Below are positions 33,591-42,027 of a stretch of DNA of 64,000 nucleotides, in pieces (the stretch's first letter is position 1; each line of letters begins with the position of its first letter). Source of the DNA: UBA4636 sp963650915 (GTDB taxonomy: Bacteria; Bacillota; Clostridia; Christensenellales; Borkfalkiaceae); assembly GCA_963650915.1 (NCBI GenBank), contig CAVJMJ010000001.1:147636-211635 (forward strand). Direction: 5' to 3'. The translations under genes and the position numbers were made by a program. The notes beneath the pieces are model-generated. The model was not told the DNA's origin. It saw only the letters and a program-made list of their open reading frames with translations, and did no database searches.

Positions 33591-35618
33591 TTATCTCCTC
33601 CCGTTTAAATTTTCGTCCGCAGAAGAGGACGTAGAATGAGCCGTAAAAACAGATATTTGTTGTTCGGCTTGAATATTTATGCGTTTTGTAAGTAAAATGT
33701 TTTGACTGCTGTCGCCTACTTTGATTTCATAGGTACCGCCGTTTACCGTCCAATCGTCGAAAATGACGGAATAATAACTAAACGATTGTTTATCGAGGGC
33801 GATTTCGACCGTTTTGGTTTGCCCCGCCGAAAGATATACCTTTTTAAAGCCTTTTAACTCTTTTATCGGGCGATATACCGCCGCCTGAGGTTCCGAAACG
33901 TAAACCTGTACGACTTCGGCACCGTCTACCGAGGATGTGTTGGTTACGTCGACGGAAACGGTCCACTTTTCGTCTTCCTTATTTTCGGTTACATTTAAAT
34001 TACTCATGGTAAAGGTCGAGTAACTCAAACCGAACCCGAACGGAAAAGCGATATCTTCTATATGTCTGTCAAAATAGCGATATCCGACGTCCAAGCCCTC
34101 GGAATACCTATTGACCATGTGATTTGCAAAAGTGTTTTCCGAAGGATAAAGGTAGCGTGATAAGGCGTAAGTTTCGGTAAGTTTTCCGCTCGGATTTACT
34201 TTGCCAGTTAATACGGAAGCCAAAGCACGATGCCCCGCTTCGCCCGCATAACCTACGTAAACGACGGCGGCTACTTTGTCTATCCACTTAGTCATATCTA
34301 TTGCCGAACCGCAATGCAACACGACTACGGTGTTGGGGTTTTGTTCGGCAGTGCGTAAAATAAGTTTTTCCTGATTGTCGTTTAAACGCATGCTATCGGC
34401 TCTGTCGTCGCCTTCCTGATCGTAAAAACCCGCAATAACGACGGCTACGTCGGCGTTTAACGCGCAATTTACCGAATCTAAAAACTGTAAATCGCATACC
34501 GCCCATGAAGCGTTTACCGTAATTTTACTGTTCGGCAAACACTCTGCAAGCGTTTTGTCCAAAAAGTCGGGTTCTTTGGTGGGAACCACCCTCGAAGAAC
34601 CTCCGCCACTGAAATATTCGCCTATATGCTCGCAACCGATTGCAACGCTTTTGCCGTCCGATATAGGCAAAACGCCGTTGTTTTTAAGAAGAACTATCCC
34701 CTCTTCGGCAACGCGTTCGGCTAAAGTCAAACGCTGTTTTACGGTAGTCGAAACCTTACGCAGTTTGCTTTCGCTTTCGGCTTTATCGATAAACGCCAAA
34801 ACGCGTTCTGCGCAAGCGTCTATCTCGGCTTCGGTAATTCTGCCCTCTTTATAGGCAAGTTTTAAGTTTTCATAACCCTCTTCGGAATATGGCATTTCGA
34901 TATCCAGCCCCGATTTTACCGATGCGCAATGGTCTTTAACCGCACCCCAGTCGGATATTATAGTGCCGTTGCGTTTCCACAACGTGTTCCTTAAAAGGGA
35001 GTTCATTTTTCCGTTTTGCGACATGCGCACGCCGTTAACGAAATTGTAACTGCTCATTACGCACCAAGGATCTGCTTTTAAAGCGATTTCAAAGGCACGA
35101 ACGTAAATTTCCCTCAACGTGCGTTCGTCTACATCGCTCGACGTCCAAAGTCTTCCCACTTCCAAATTGTTGCAACAGTAGTGTTTTAGCGACGTTCCCA
35201 CGTGATGATCCTGAACTCCTTCTATGTAGCGTTCGGCAAAGGTGCCTGAAATAAAAGGATCTTCCGAAAGGTATTCGAAATTACGCCCGCACATCGGAGT
35301 GCGCTTTATATTTACGCCCGGTCCCAATATTACGTCCACGTCATGTTCGATACAGTCGTCCGCAATAGCCGAGCCCGTTTCATAGGCTAAATCGGTATTC
35401 CAGGTTTGAGCCAAAACCGTTGCGGAAGGATAGGCTACAGAAGGTAAATCGTGCATGTTGTCGTTTTCGTCGGGGGCGCAATAACGCAAGCCGAGCGGTC
35501 CGTCCGATACACGCACGCGGTATAAAAGTCCGTTTAAATCTTCGGTATGCCAGCAGTCTTTGCCGGCAAGAAGTTTTATTTTTTGTTCGACCGAAAGGTC
35601 GGATAATTTTATTTTCAT
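33591..35618 (-). CDS. GH3 family beta-glycosidase
   Basis: 675 residues, no signal peptide. The (beta/alpha)8 domain opens with KIKLLAGKDCWHT and RVSDGPLGLR. It continues with LGPGVNIKRTPMCGRNFEYLSEDP, KHYCCNNLEVGR (substrate-contacting KH) and the nucleophile Asp in GTIISDWGAVKDH. The second alpha/beta sandwich follows (VVIAGFYDQEGDDR), then a C-terminal Fn3-like domain from about 560 (VEVVQVYVSEP). The order and length match bacterial beta-glucosidase/xylosidase-type GH3 enzymes. It is first of the GH3-DUF4965-GH31 operon and is likely to hydrolyse imported oligosaccharides. Confidence 0.95.
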   Translation of the reverse strand: MKIKLSDLSVEQKIKLLAGKDCWHTEDLNGLLYRVRVSDGPLGLRYCAPDENDNMHDLPSVAYPSATVLAQTWNTDLAYETGSAIADDCIEHDVDVILGPGVNIKRTPMCGRNFEYLSEDPFISGTFAERYIEGVQDHHVGTSLKHYCCNNLEVGRLWTSSDVDERTLREIYVRAFEIALKADPWCVMSSYNFVNGVRMSQNGKMNSLLRNTLWKRNGTIISDWGAVKDHCASVKSGLDIEMPYSEEGYENLKLAYKEGRITEAEIDACAERVLAFIDKAESESKLRKVSTTVKQRLTLAERVAEEGIVLLKNNGVLPISDGKSVAIGCEHIGEYFSGGGSSRVVPTKEPDFLDKTLAECLPNSKITVNASWAVCDLQFLDSVNCALNADVAVVIAGFYDQEGDDRADSMRLNDNQEKLILRTAEQNPNTVVVLHCGSAIDMTKWIDKVAAVVYVGYAGEAGHRALASVLTGKVNPSGKLTETYALSRYLYPSENTFANHMVNRYSEGLDVGYRYFDRHIEDIAFPFGFGLSYSTFTMSNLNVTENKEDEKWTVSVDVTNTSSVDGAEVVQVYVSEPQAAVYRPIKELKGFKKVYLSAGQTKTVEIALDKQSFSYYSVIFDDWTVNGGTYEIKVGDSSQNILLTKRINIQAEQQISVFTAHSTSSSADENLNGRR

Positions 35619-35656
35619 AATGCTTCCTTCAAATTCACTCTATACCTATAGTAAAA

Positions 35657-35685
35657 CTTATACCATACTTATAGGCAAAAATCAA
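35657..35685 (-). promoter_or_regulatory. Promoter of the GH3-DUF4965-GH31 operon
   Basis: Minus strand: TTGATT (35685-35680), 17 nt, TATAAG (35662-35657). A half-site ATACCTA just downstream (35642-35648) resembles the palindrome upstream of the 45.8-kb operon, so the local LacI protein may act here. Confidence 0.6.
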
Positions 35686-35867
35686 TCTTTTAAATTGCTT
35701 AAATAAGAAACGGGTACGATTTTATGTATGAGATAATAAGTACGATGTTCTAAAAAAATCGCCTTTTTAGATCACGTAACGGCTAAAATCGTCCCGATTA
35801 ATCGTGTATATTGTTTGAATTGGCTTTTAACCAATCGTTTAGATTGGTTTTTGACCTGTCGTTCGGA

Positions 35868-36842
35868 TTAGTTTCCGCTGTACAGCGTTACCGGCAAAAC
35901 AACCCTTTTAACGGGTTTAGTCGGATTTTTCAAACGCTCCTCAACCACGCGGTAAATTTCGTGCGCAAAATGTTCGTAATCTATCTTTATGGTGGGTATG
36001 CGTCTTAAACCGCAAACGAACTTTCCGAGCCCATCGAAGCCTACTACGTCCAAATCGGGGTAAATGCGTCTGACGTCGGTATAATGTTTGTCGAGTTCTT
36101 CGAGCAGTCTGTAAGCGTACTCGTCGTTGAAGCAAAATATTTTACGGCAACCGTTTTCTATACGACCGCATACATCGGAAATATTCCCGTCTCTCAAACT
36201 GTAATTGATAATTTCGACGTCCTGTTTAAGCAAAGTAAGTTCCTTGGAAAAAAAGCATCTTCTCGTTTCGTAAAAGACGTCTTCATCCCCCACGTAAATG
36301 TATTCACCGTTATAATAGGGGTTAAACAGATAACGTGCGGCAAGTTTGCAACCGCCTTCGTCGTCTACGCAAACGTGGTCGTACCTCGTTTTCGGATTCG
36401 TCATACTACCTACGCAAACGATTTCGATATTGTTAAGCTTGGCAAAATCCGCCGTTTTTTCGTCGATTTCGGCAAAAACGACGAGTAAATCGACACGTTG
36501 CAAAACGCACTGCTTTATTACTTCCACGTCGAAGCGCGGATGGCACAAAAACACCAAAGAAAAATCGTCCCTGCTGAAAAACAGTTTTCTGAGTTCTTCG
36601 TTCAGGGTGTTAAAATACAAGTTCGAAAAGATACTAAGGTAAACGCCGATAACCGCACGCTCATCCGTTTTCATCATTTGCGCTACGTGGTTTGGCATGT
36701 AACCCATTTCTATTGCGGTTTTGCGAACCTTGCTTTTCATTGCGTCCGAAATATCGTCCATATCGCGCAAGGCGTGGGATACGGTGTTAATCGAAACGCC
36801 GAGAGCGGACGCTATCGCCTTCAAACTTACGTTTTTACTCAT
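35868..36842 (-). CDS. LacI-family transcriptional regulator of the glycan locus
   Basis: 324 residues. The N-terminal HTH is SLKAIASALGVSINTVSHAL, with hinge YMPNHVAQMM. The effector domain is shorter and more divergent than usual (VIGVYLSIFSNLYFNTLNE, VDLLVVFAEIDEK, DVVGFDGLG). Its ATG overlaps the stop of the ABC ATPase gene by four bases. It is co-transcribed with the transporter and lies just upstream of the hydrolase operon. A palindrome AAATACCTA-TTT-TAGGTATTT at 45877-45897 upstream of the transporter operon is a plausible operator. Confidence 0.9.
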   Translation of the reverse strand: MSKNVSLKAIASALGVSINTVSHALRDMDDISDAMKSKVRKTAIEMGYMPNHVAQMMKTDERAVIGVYLSIFSNLYFNTLNEELRKLFFSRDDFSLVFLCHPRFDVEVIKQCVLQRVDLLVVFAEIDEKTADFAKLNNIEIVCVGSMTNPKTRYDHVCVDDEGGCKLAARYLFNPYYNGEYIYVGDEDVFYETRRCFFSKELTLLKQDVEIINYSLRDGNISDVCGRIENGCRKIFCFNDEYAYRLLEELDKHYTDVRRIYPDLDVVGFDGLGKFVCGLRRIPTIKIDYEHFAHEIYRVVEERLKNPTKPVKRVVLPVTLYSGN

Positions 36843-38563
36843 TTTATAACGTCTCCGGTAATAGGATCGAACAACTTCATGTCTTCCTTGTCGAAGGACA
36901 CGGCTATTTCGTCCTCAATGGTAATTTTATCTTTTGCATCGTAACTGCCGACCATATCTTTACCGCAAAAATCGAAGTGAACGCTATACTCGCCGCCGAG
37001 CAATTCGCATACGGTCGGGTAAGTAACGAAAGCTCCCTTTTGAGGCTCGCCCTTGACTTTTGCTATACGCATACGCTCCGAACGAACACCGACGGTAAGT
37101 TTATGCGGAGATTGGAGATATTTTTGAAGTTTTTCCAACTTCTTTTCGCAAATCCCGCATTCGAAAGAAAAATCCTCGATGGTTTCCTCTTTCTTTTTAA
37201 GACGGCTTATCCAGTTTTTAAGGTTTGAAAATACTCCTTTTTTGTTTGCCGAAGAGTGTTTGTCCTGTCTCGGTTCACCCGTTGCCGACAAAATTTTAAT
37301 TATACTTTCCCTGGCTTTTGCGTCGAAGTTATTAAGCATTGCGGTAAACTCTTCGATTTTTTTGCGATAGAATTCGTCGTGTTTACGGCAAAAATCCTCT
37401 CCCAAATCGTATTTGATTCCGCTAACGTTCAACGACGAGTCGCTCGGTGAATATTCTCCGCCGAAAATATTCATTGCGGGCGAACCTATAAAGCGTGCCA
37501 CGAAAATATTTTGAGGGTCGTTATAGACCTCTTCGGGGGTGCCTATTTGTTGGATAAACCCACGGGACATAACGACGATACGGGTAGCCATGGTCATGGC
37601 TTCCGTCTGGTCGTGGGTTACGTAAATTGTTGTCGCGTTGATTCTGTTATGTAATTTAACTATTTCGCTACGCATCGTCAAACGAAGTTTTGCGTCGAGG
37701 TTTGATAAAGGTTCGTCCATCATAAAGACGGGAACGTTTTTGATTATCGCACGCCCTAACGCCACACGTTGCATTTGCCCGCCCGAAAGTTCTTTGGGAA
37801 GTTTGTCAAGGTACGGCACGATATCCAATTTTTCGGCTGCTTCGAAAACTTTAACGCGGATTTCGTGAGGAAGATGTTTGCGGTTTTCAGTTATAACGTT
37901 GCCGTTTTCGTCGAGCAAACGGCATTCGTCGTCAAGCCTTTCGCCTGCTTTTTCGGCTTCGGCTTTAATTTCCTCGAGTTGTTTTTCGAGCAATTTTTTC
38001 TGCTCTTCTATTTCCTCTGCGGATTTGCAAACGGAAAGAAGTTTACGCGCGGCATCGGGCGAGATGCGTAGCGCGGCGGACAATTCGTCCGCGCGTTTGC
38101 CCTCGGTACCTTTTGCGGAGTTAACCGAAGCAACGACTTTTACGACGTCTTCTGCGCCGTAAGTATTTAAAACGTGAAGTCTTTCCCACATGTCGTAGGC
38201 TTTTTTATTGCGAACGGGTACGGGATAACTGTTTATGGTAAGCGGGAAGGCTATATTCTGATAAACCGTCATTTGGGGATACAAGGCGTAACTTTGGAAA
38301 ACTATAGCCATTTTGCGTTCGTTGCTCGGCTTATAGTTTAAAAGTTCGTCTTCCAAGTATATATCGCCCGAAGTTATATCTTCAAGCCCCGCAATCATAC
38401 GTAAAGTCGTGCTTTTACCGCAACCCGAAGGACCGACGATTACGATAAAATCACGTTTATTTACGTCCAAATTGAAGTCATACACGGCTTTTTCGCCGTT
38501 AGGATACACCTTTTCGAGGTGTTGTAAAGTTAAAAAGGGTTTATTGTTCAATTGTTCTGTCAT
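36839..38563 (-). CDS. Sugar ABC transporter ATPase (MsmX/UgpC type) with two large insertions
   Basis: 574 residues against about 365 for the family. All catalytic motifs are intact: Walker A GPSGCGKST (about 44-52), Q-loop VFQSYALYPQMT, signature LSGGQMQRVALGRA (about 259-272), Walker B VFMMDEPLSNLDAKLR, H-loop YVTHDQTEAM. About 110 extra residues (near 117-230) sit in the helical subdomain before the signature, with a coiled-coil-like stretch rich in Glu and Lys. A second insertion of about 100 residues (near 365-460) sits in the C-terminal TOBE region and has a CGIC motif. No frameshift or repeat is visible, so they look genuine. It serves the adjacent MalF/MalG-like permeases (ATGA overlap). 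Confidence 0.9.
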   Translation of the reverse strand: MTEQLNNKPFLTLQHLEKVYPNGEKAVYDFNLDVNKRDFIVIVGPSGCGKSTTLRMIAGLEDITSGDIYLEDELLNYKPSNERKMAIVFQSYALYPQMTVYQNIAFPLTINSYPVPVRNKKAYDMWERLHVLNTYGAEDVVKVVASVNSAKGTEGKRADELSAALRISPDAARKLLSVCKSAEEIEEQKKLLEKQLEEIKAEAEKAGERLDDECRLLDENGNVITENRKHLPHEIRVKVFEAAEKLDIVPYLDKLPKELSGGQMQRVALGRAIIKNVPVFMMDEPLSNLDAKLRLTMRSEIVKLHNRINATTIYVTHDQTEAMTMATRIVVMSRGFIQQIGTPEEVYNDPQNIFVARFIGSPAMNIFGGEYSPSDSSLNVSGIKYDLGEDFCRKHDEFYRKKIEEFTAMLNNFDAKARESIIKILSATGEPRQDKHSSANKKGVFSNLKNWISRLKKKEETIEDFSFECGICEKKLEKLQKYLQSPHKLTVGVRSERMRIAKVKGEPQKGAFVTYPTVCELLGGEYSVHFDFCGKDMVGSYDAKDKITIEDEIAVSFDKEDMKLFDPITGDVIK

Positions 38564-39483
38564 CCTTTTACCCCCGTTGACGCAAGCCCGTCAATCATTT
38601 TATTTTGGGTAATTATAAATATAATTACGATAGGAATAAGTGCGAAAACGCTCGTAGCCATCGCTATGCCGGTTGCCGACCATCCGTTACCGCCCGTATA
38701 GCCCGTAAGCGCGACGGTAACCGTGTTCCAATAAGACTTTTCGCCGTTTAACAAAAGTTGAGGCCAAACGAGGCTGTTCCAACTTCCCGTAAAGGTAAAA
38801 AGCACTATAAGCATGACGGTGGATTTTGCAAGCGGACATACGATTCTTCTGAATATTGTCATACTGCTTGCGCCGTCGCTTTTTGCACTGTCCACGATAT
38901 CCATCGGTATAGACAAGAAGAAGTTCCGCATAAGGAGCATATTGAATATACCGGTAATGCCGGGAACTATCAGCCACATATAAATGTAGGCGTATGAGGC
39001 TGCACCGCTCGAAATATTGAGAGTGCGACGCAAACTCGAATAAATGGCGAATGAGGGAGCGGTACCGATTACGCCGGGCACTGCCATCCACAAAAGGAAG
39101 AACTTAATTAAGGCGTCCTTTCCCTTAAAGCGTAAAAATACGACGGCGTACGCCGTAAGTAGGTCCACGATTACCGTAAGAGCGACGGTTGCAAGTGTAC
39201 TCCACAGCGAGTTCAACATCCATATCGGCATATTGTCTATTTTGCCCTCACGGACGATAAAGCCCTCGTAATGTTTAAGCGTCCACTCACTCCAAGAGGA
39301 AGGAAACAATTTTTCCGGATGAACTTGTAAATCGTAGTCCGATTTAAACGAAGTACCCACCATATAAATAAGAGGCAATACCCAAATGACGGAAACGATG
39401 AACATAACGATAAAGGATACTATTTGTTCGCGACGTCTTGTGCGTTCGGATTTAGTCAGTCGACGTTTGTTTGCAATCATCAT
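38560..39483 (-). CDS. Sugar ABC transporter permease, MalG-like
   Basis: 307 residues, six membrane helices after a basic N-terminus (RRLTKSERTRRREQ). It has the YMVGTSFKSD segment of CUT1 permeases and the EAA-type loop around DIVDSAKSDGASSMTIFRRIVCPLAK, with Ser replacing the usual Glu-Ala start. Its ATG follows the partner gene by one base and its stop overlaps the ATPase start. Together with the MalF-like partner it makes the membrane channel. Confidence 0.92.
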   Translation of the reverse strand: MMIANKRRLTKSERTRRREQIVSFIVMFIVSVIWVLPLIYMVGTSFKSDYDLQVHPEKLFPSSWSEWTLKHYEGFIVREGKIDNMPIWMLNSLWSTLATVALTVIVDLLTAYAVVFLRFKGKDALIKFFLLWMAVPGVIGTAPSFAIYSSLRRTLNISSGAASYAYIYMWLIVPGITGIFNMLLMRNFFLSIPMDIVDSAKSDGASSMTIFRRIVCPLAKSTVMLIVLFTFTGSWNSLVWPQLLLNGEKSYWNTVTVALTGYTGGNGWSATGIAMATSVFALIPIVIIFIITQNKMIDGLASTGVKG

Positions 39484-39484
39484 T

Positions 39485-40522
39485 TTAAGCCTCCTCCGTA
39501 ATTATCGGCGTGCTTACGCTTGACGCGTCCAAAACCGTTGAATTTTTAATAAAGTTTTTGCACATCAAACTGTAACGGGAACGTTTACGCCTTGGCGCGG
39601 TAACTTTGGTTTCTATAACGCTTAAAATAAGCACTATAGTACCGAAAACTATTGCCGCTGCGCACAAATACCCCGTTTGTTTGGCGTAACTTAAACCGCC
39701 CATAAGATACGTTTGAATAAACATCATGGGTGAAACGAAAATACTTTCGTTTTCGTAAGTATTTAATACGTACGGTTGGGCGTACAGGTTAAGATACCCT
39801 ATAAAAGTATTGAAAAGACAAACGTTTATTGCGGGGCGGATATTGGGTAAGGTAACGCTTATAATGCGTTGCATACGGTTACCGCCGTCCATTTCGCAAG
39901 CCTCGTACAAAGACTTGGGAACGTCCCTTAACGCACCCGAGAAAATGACGAAGTTAGTACCCGTTTGCCACCATATACTTGCAATGAGCATAACCAGCCA
40001 CCTTTTAGTATCGCCCTGCCAAGGTTTACCCGAAAGCCATTCTATTTTAGTGCCGAAAACAGCGTTGATAAGACCGGTTTCGTCACCCTTAAACATATTG
40101 CCGAAAATAATACCGACAATGGTTACGGATACTATGCTCGGCAAATAAATTATTGCCCTGTATAATTTGTACCCCGGGGGATGCATATTGATAAAATAAG
40201 CTAAAATTAAGGGGATAACTATAAGAAGGGGTACTGCGACGGCGTCGAAAGCAAACATCGTAAGAAAACTATCCCAAAACAATTTCGAAATGGGATGGTC
40301 AAAGTCGAATATGGTCGCAAAGTTTTGGAATGCTATGAATTTACTCGTTCCCGAGTCGTACGGGTTGTAACTCATAAAACTGAATACGAAGCCCATAACG
40401 AAAGGGATCACGGTAAAGACCAAAAAGACTATTAAAAAAGGGCTCATCAAAAGAAGCGCAAGAAGCGCTTCTTTTCTTTTACGAGCCTTTAATTGTTTAA
40501 TTTTTAACGAAGAGTCTATCAT
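39485..40522 (-). CDS. Sugar ABC transporter permease, MalF-like
   Basis: 345 residues from the ATG at 40522. A GTG nine bases upstream is also in frame, but AAGGTG lies at proper distance from the ATG, overlapping that GTG. It has six helices, the LLLMSPFLIVFLVFTVIPF first helix of CUT1 permeases, and the EAA loop SLYEACEMDGGNRMQRIISVTLPN. The C-terminal tail is basic and extended. It lies 23 bases downstream of the binding-protein gene and pairs with the MalG-like permease encoded next. Confidence 0.92.
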   Translation of the reverse strand: MIDSSLKIKQLKARKRKEALLALLLMSPFLIVFLVFTVIPFVMGFVFSFMSYNPYDSGTSKFIAFQNFATIFDFDHPISKLFWDSFLTMFAFDAVAVPLLIVIPLILAYFINMHPPGYKLYRAIIYLPSIVSVTIVGIIFGNMFKGDETGLINAVFGTKIEWLSGKPWQGDTKRWLVMLIASIWWQTGTNFVIFSGALRDVPKSLYEACEMDGGNRMQRIISVTLPNIRPAINVCLFNTFIGYLNLYAQPYVLNTYENESIFVSPMMFIQTYLMGGLSYAKQTGYLCAAAIVFGTIVLILSVIETKVTAPRRKRSRYSLMCKNFIKNSTVLDASSVSTPIITEEA

Positions 40523-40545
40523 AACAGACACCTTATGCTAAAATA

Positions 40546-42006
40546 TTAACCGAAGAAACTGATGCTGTTGTTTGCCGCATCCTGTTTTTGTTTTATGGTA
40601 GAATAGTCGCGATCAGGGGTGTGGTTATCCTGCGCGTCTACGGTGTCGGCGAACGTTGCTCTTAAGTTATCGGTTATTGCCGCATAGTGAGGGGTCGCGC
40701 CTACGCAGTGGAAGTTATCGATACTGCCGTAGAATTTGCTTATAAAGTTAACTACGTATGCCGATTGAGAATACTTTGTATTTGACGTAATGGCATTACT
40801 TGCACTGATATGTCCCGCTTTTGCCCATTCCGCACCTGCTTCTGCGTTGGTGGTGAACCATTTGATAAATTCCAAAATAGCGGCTTTTTTGTTAATGTCG
40901 GTAACCGTTCTTGCCATTGCAAAGAAGTGGCTGTCGCCGTAAACGGCGTTCTTGTTCGGGTTATCGGTCATTGCGAACCAACCGGTATATGAGTTTCCGC
41001 CTAAAACGGTTTCGAAAAGTTCTTCTTCGGAATCGAGTTTTTGTTGTGATACCATAGTAGTAACAAGGTCTGTCATGCTCCAAGGATCGGTAAAGTAGAA
41101 TAATCTTTGACCGTTTAAAAAGCCTTGAAGAGCGGACGAACTGCTTTCGGCAAAGTTAGCGTAACCGAGCCTGAACAATTCACGGAAGGATTCGCTTGCG
41201 TTACTGATGGCGACGCGGTACGCTTCGTTGTCATACCATTCGGCCATAAGAGTCGATTCGTTGTAAAGGGCTGCGCCGTTTTGAAGTACCGCACTTAAAT
41301 AAACGTAGTTACTGAAATAATCTCCGCCGGTAGTCCAAGCGATTGCCGCTCTTCCGTATTTATCCTTAAATGCTTTACAAACGTCCAAAAGTTCCGCTCT
41401 GTTCGTAGGAAGTTCCTTGCCTAATTCGGCAAGAAGTTTCTTGTTGTAGAAAGATACCTGACTTTGTGCGTCTGCGGGAACGCTGAAAGTATAATTTTCG
41501 TAACCCGCCGACATGTATTTAGCCAAACCGACTGCGTAATCGCTTGCGTCGAAGGTTATACCGCTTGCTTCCATTGCTTCGTTAAGAGGTTGAATAATCT
41601 TGTTGTCGGCAAAGTTTTTATGCGATTTTTGGTGGGACATGAGAAGATCGGGGGGATTGGAGTTATTGTGAATTTTCGTAGAAACGGAGTTTTCGTAGTC
41701 GCCTGCAGCGATGTTGTTTACGGTTACACGAATTTTACCTTGATATTCACGGTTGAAAAGGGTAACGAGTTGGTTAAAAGCGTCTTTATCGTCACCGGCA
41801 ACGACGGTGTCGAGTTTGATACTGACGTTGTTAAATATAACGTTGCCTTCGGCGTCTTTTTGAAGTTCGCCTTCGGTAGACCACCATTTATTTTTATCGG
41901 GATCAGTACCGTCACCGGAATCGGTAGGCGTACAAGCGCAAAAAACGATTGCCGTCACAAAGCACATAATTAAGCAAAGTAATGATCTGAGAAAATTTTT
42001 CTTCAT
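40546..42006 (-). CDS. Sugar ABC transporter solute-binding lipoprotein 1
   Basis: 486 residues with lipobox FCAC. It has a typical Cluster-D/CUT1 sugar-binding fold: VTLFNREYQGKIRVTVNN, then NNSNPPDLLMSHQ, the hinge region FSVPADAQSQVSFYNKKLLAELG, and the C-terminal helix EFIKWFTTNAEAGAEWAKAGHIS. It lies directly before its permease genes, as expected for a maltose-type importer. The gene is downstream of GH97 and a second binding-protein gene, so the locus encodes two receptors for one permease pair. AAGGAG precedes the ATG. Confidence 0.93.
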   Translation of the reverse strand: MKKNFLRSLLCLIMCFVTAIVFCACTPTDSGDGTDPDKNKWWSTEGELQKDAEGNVIFNNVSIKLDTVVAGDDKDAFNQLVTLFNREYQGKIRVTVNNIAAGDYENSVSTKIHNNSNPPDLLMSHQKSHKNFADNKIIQPLNEAMEASGITFDASDYAVGLAKYMSAGYENYTFSVPADAQSQVSFYNKKLLAELGKELPTNRAELLDVCKAFKDKYGRAAIAWTTGGDYFSNYVYLSAVLQNGAALYNESTLMAEWYDNEAYRVAISNASESFRELFRLGYANFAESSSSALQGFLNGQRLFYFTDPWSMTDLVTTMVSQQKLDSEEELFETVLGGNSYTGWFAMTDNPNKNAVYGDSHFFAMARTVTDINKKAAILEFIKWFTTNAEAGAEWAKAGHISASNAITSNTKYSQSAYVVNFISKFYGSIDNFHCVGATPHYAAITDNLRATFADTVDAQDNHTPDRDYSTIKQKQDAANNSISFFG

Positions 42007-42027
42007 CTTTTATTTCTCCTTGGAATT

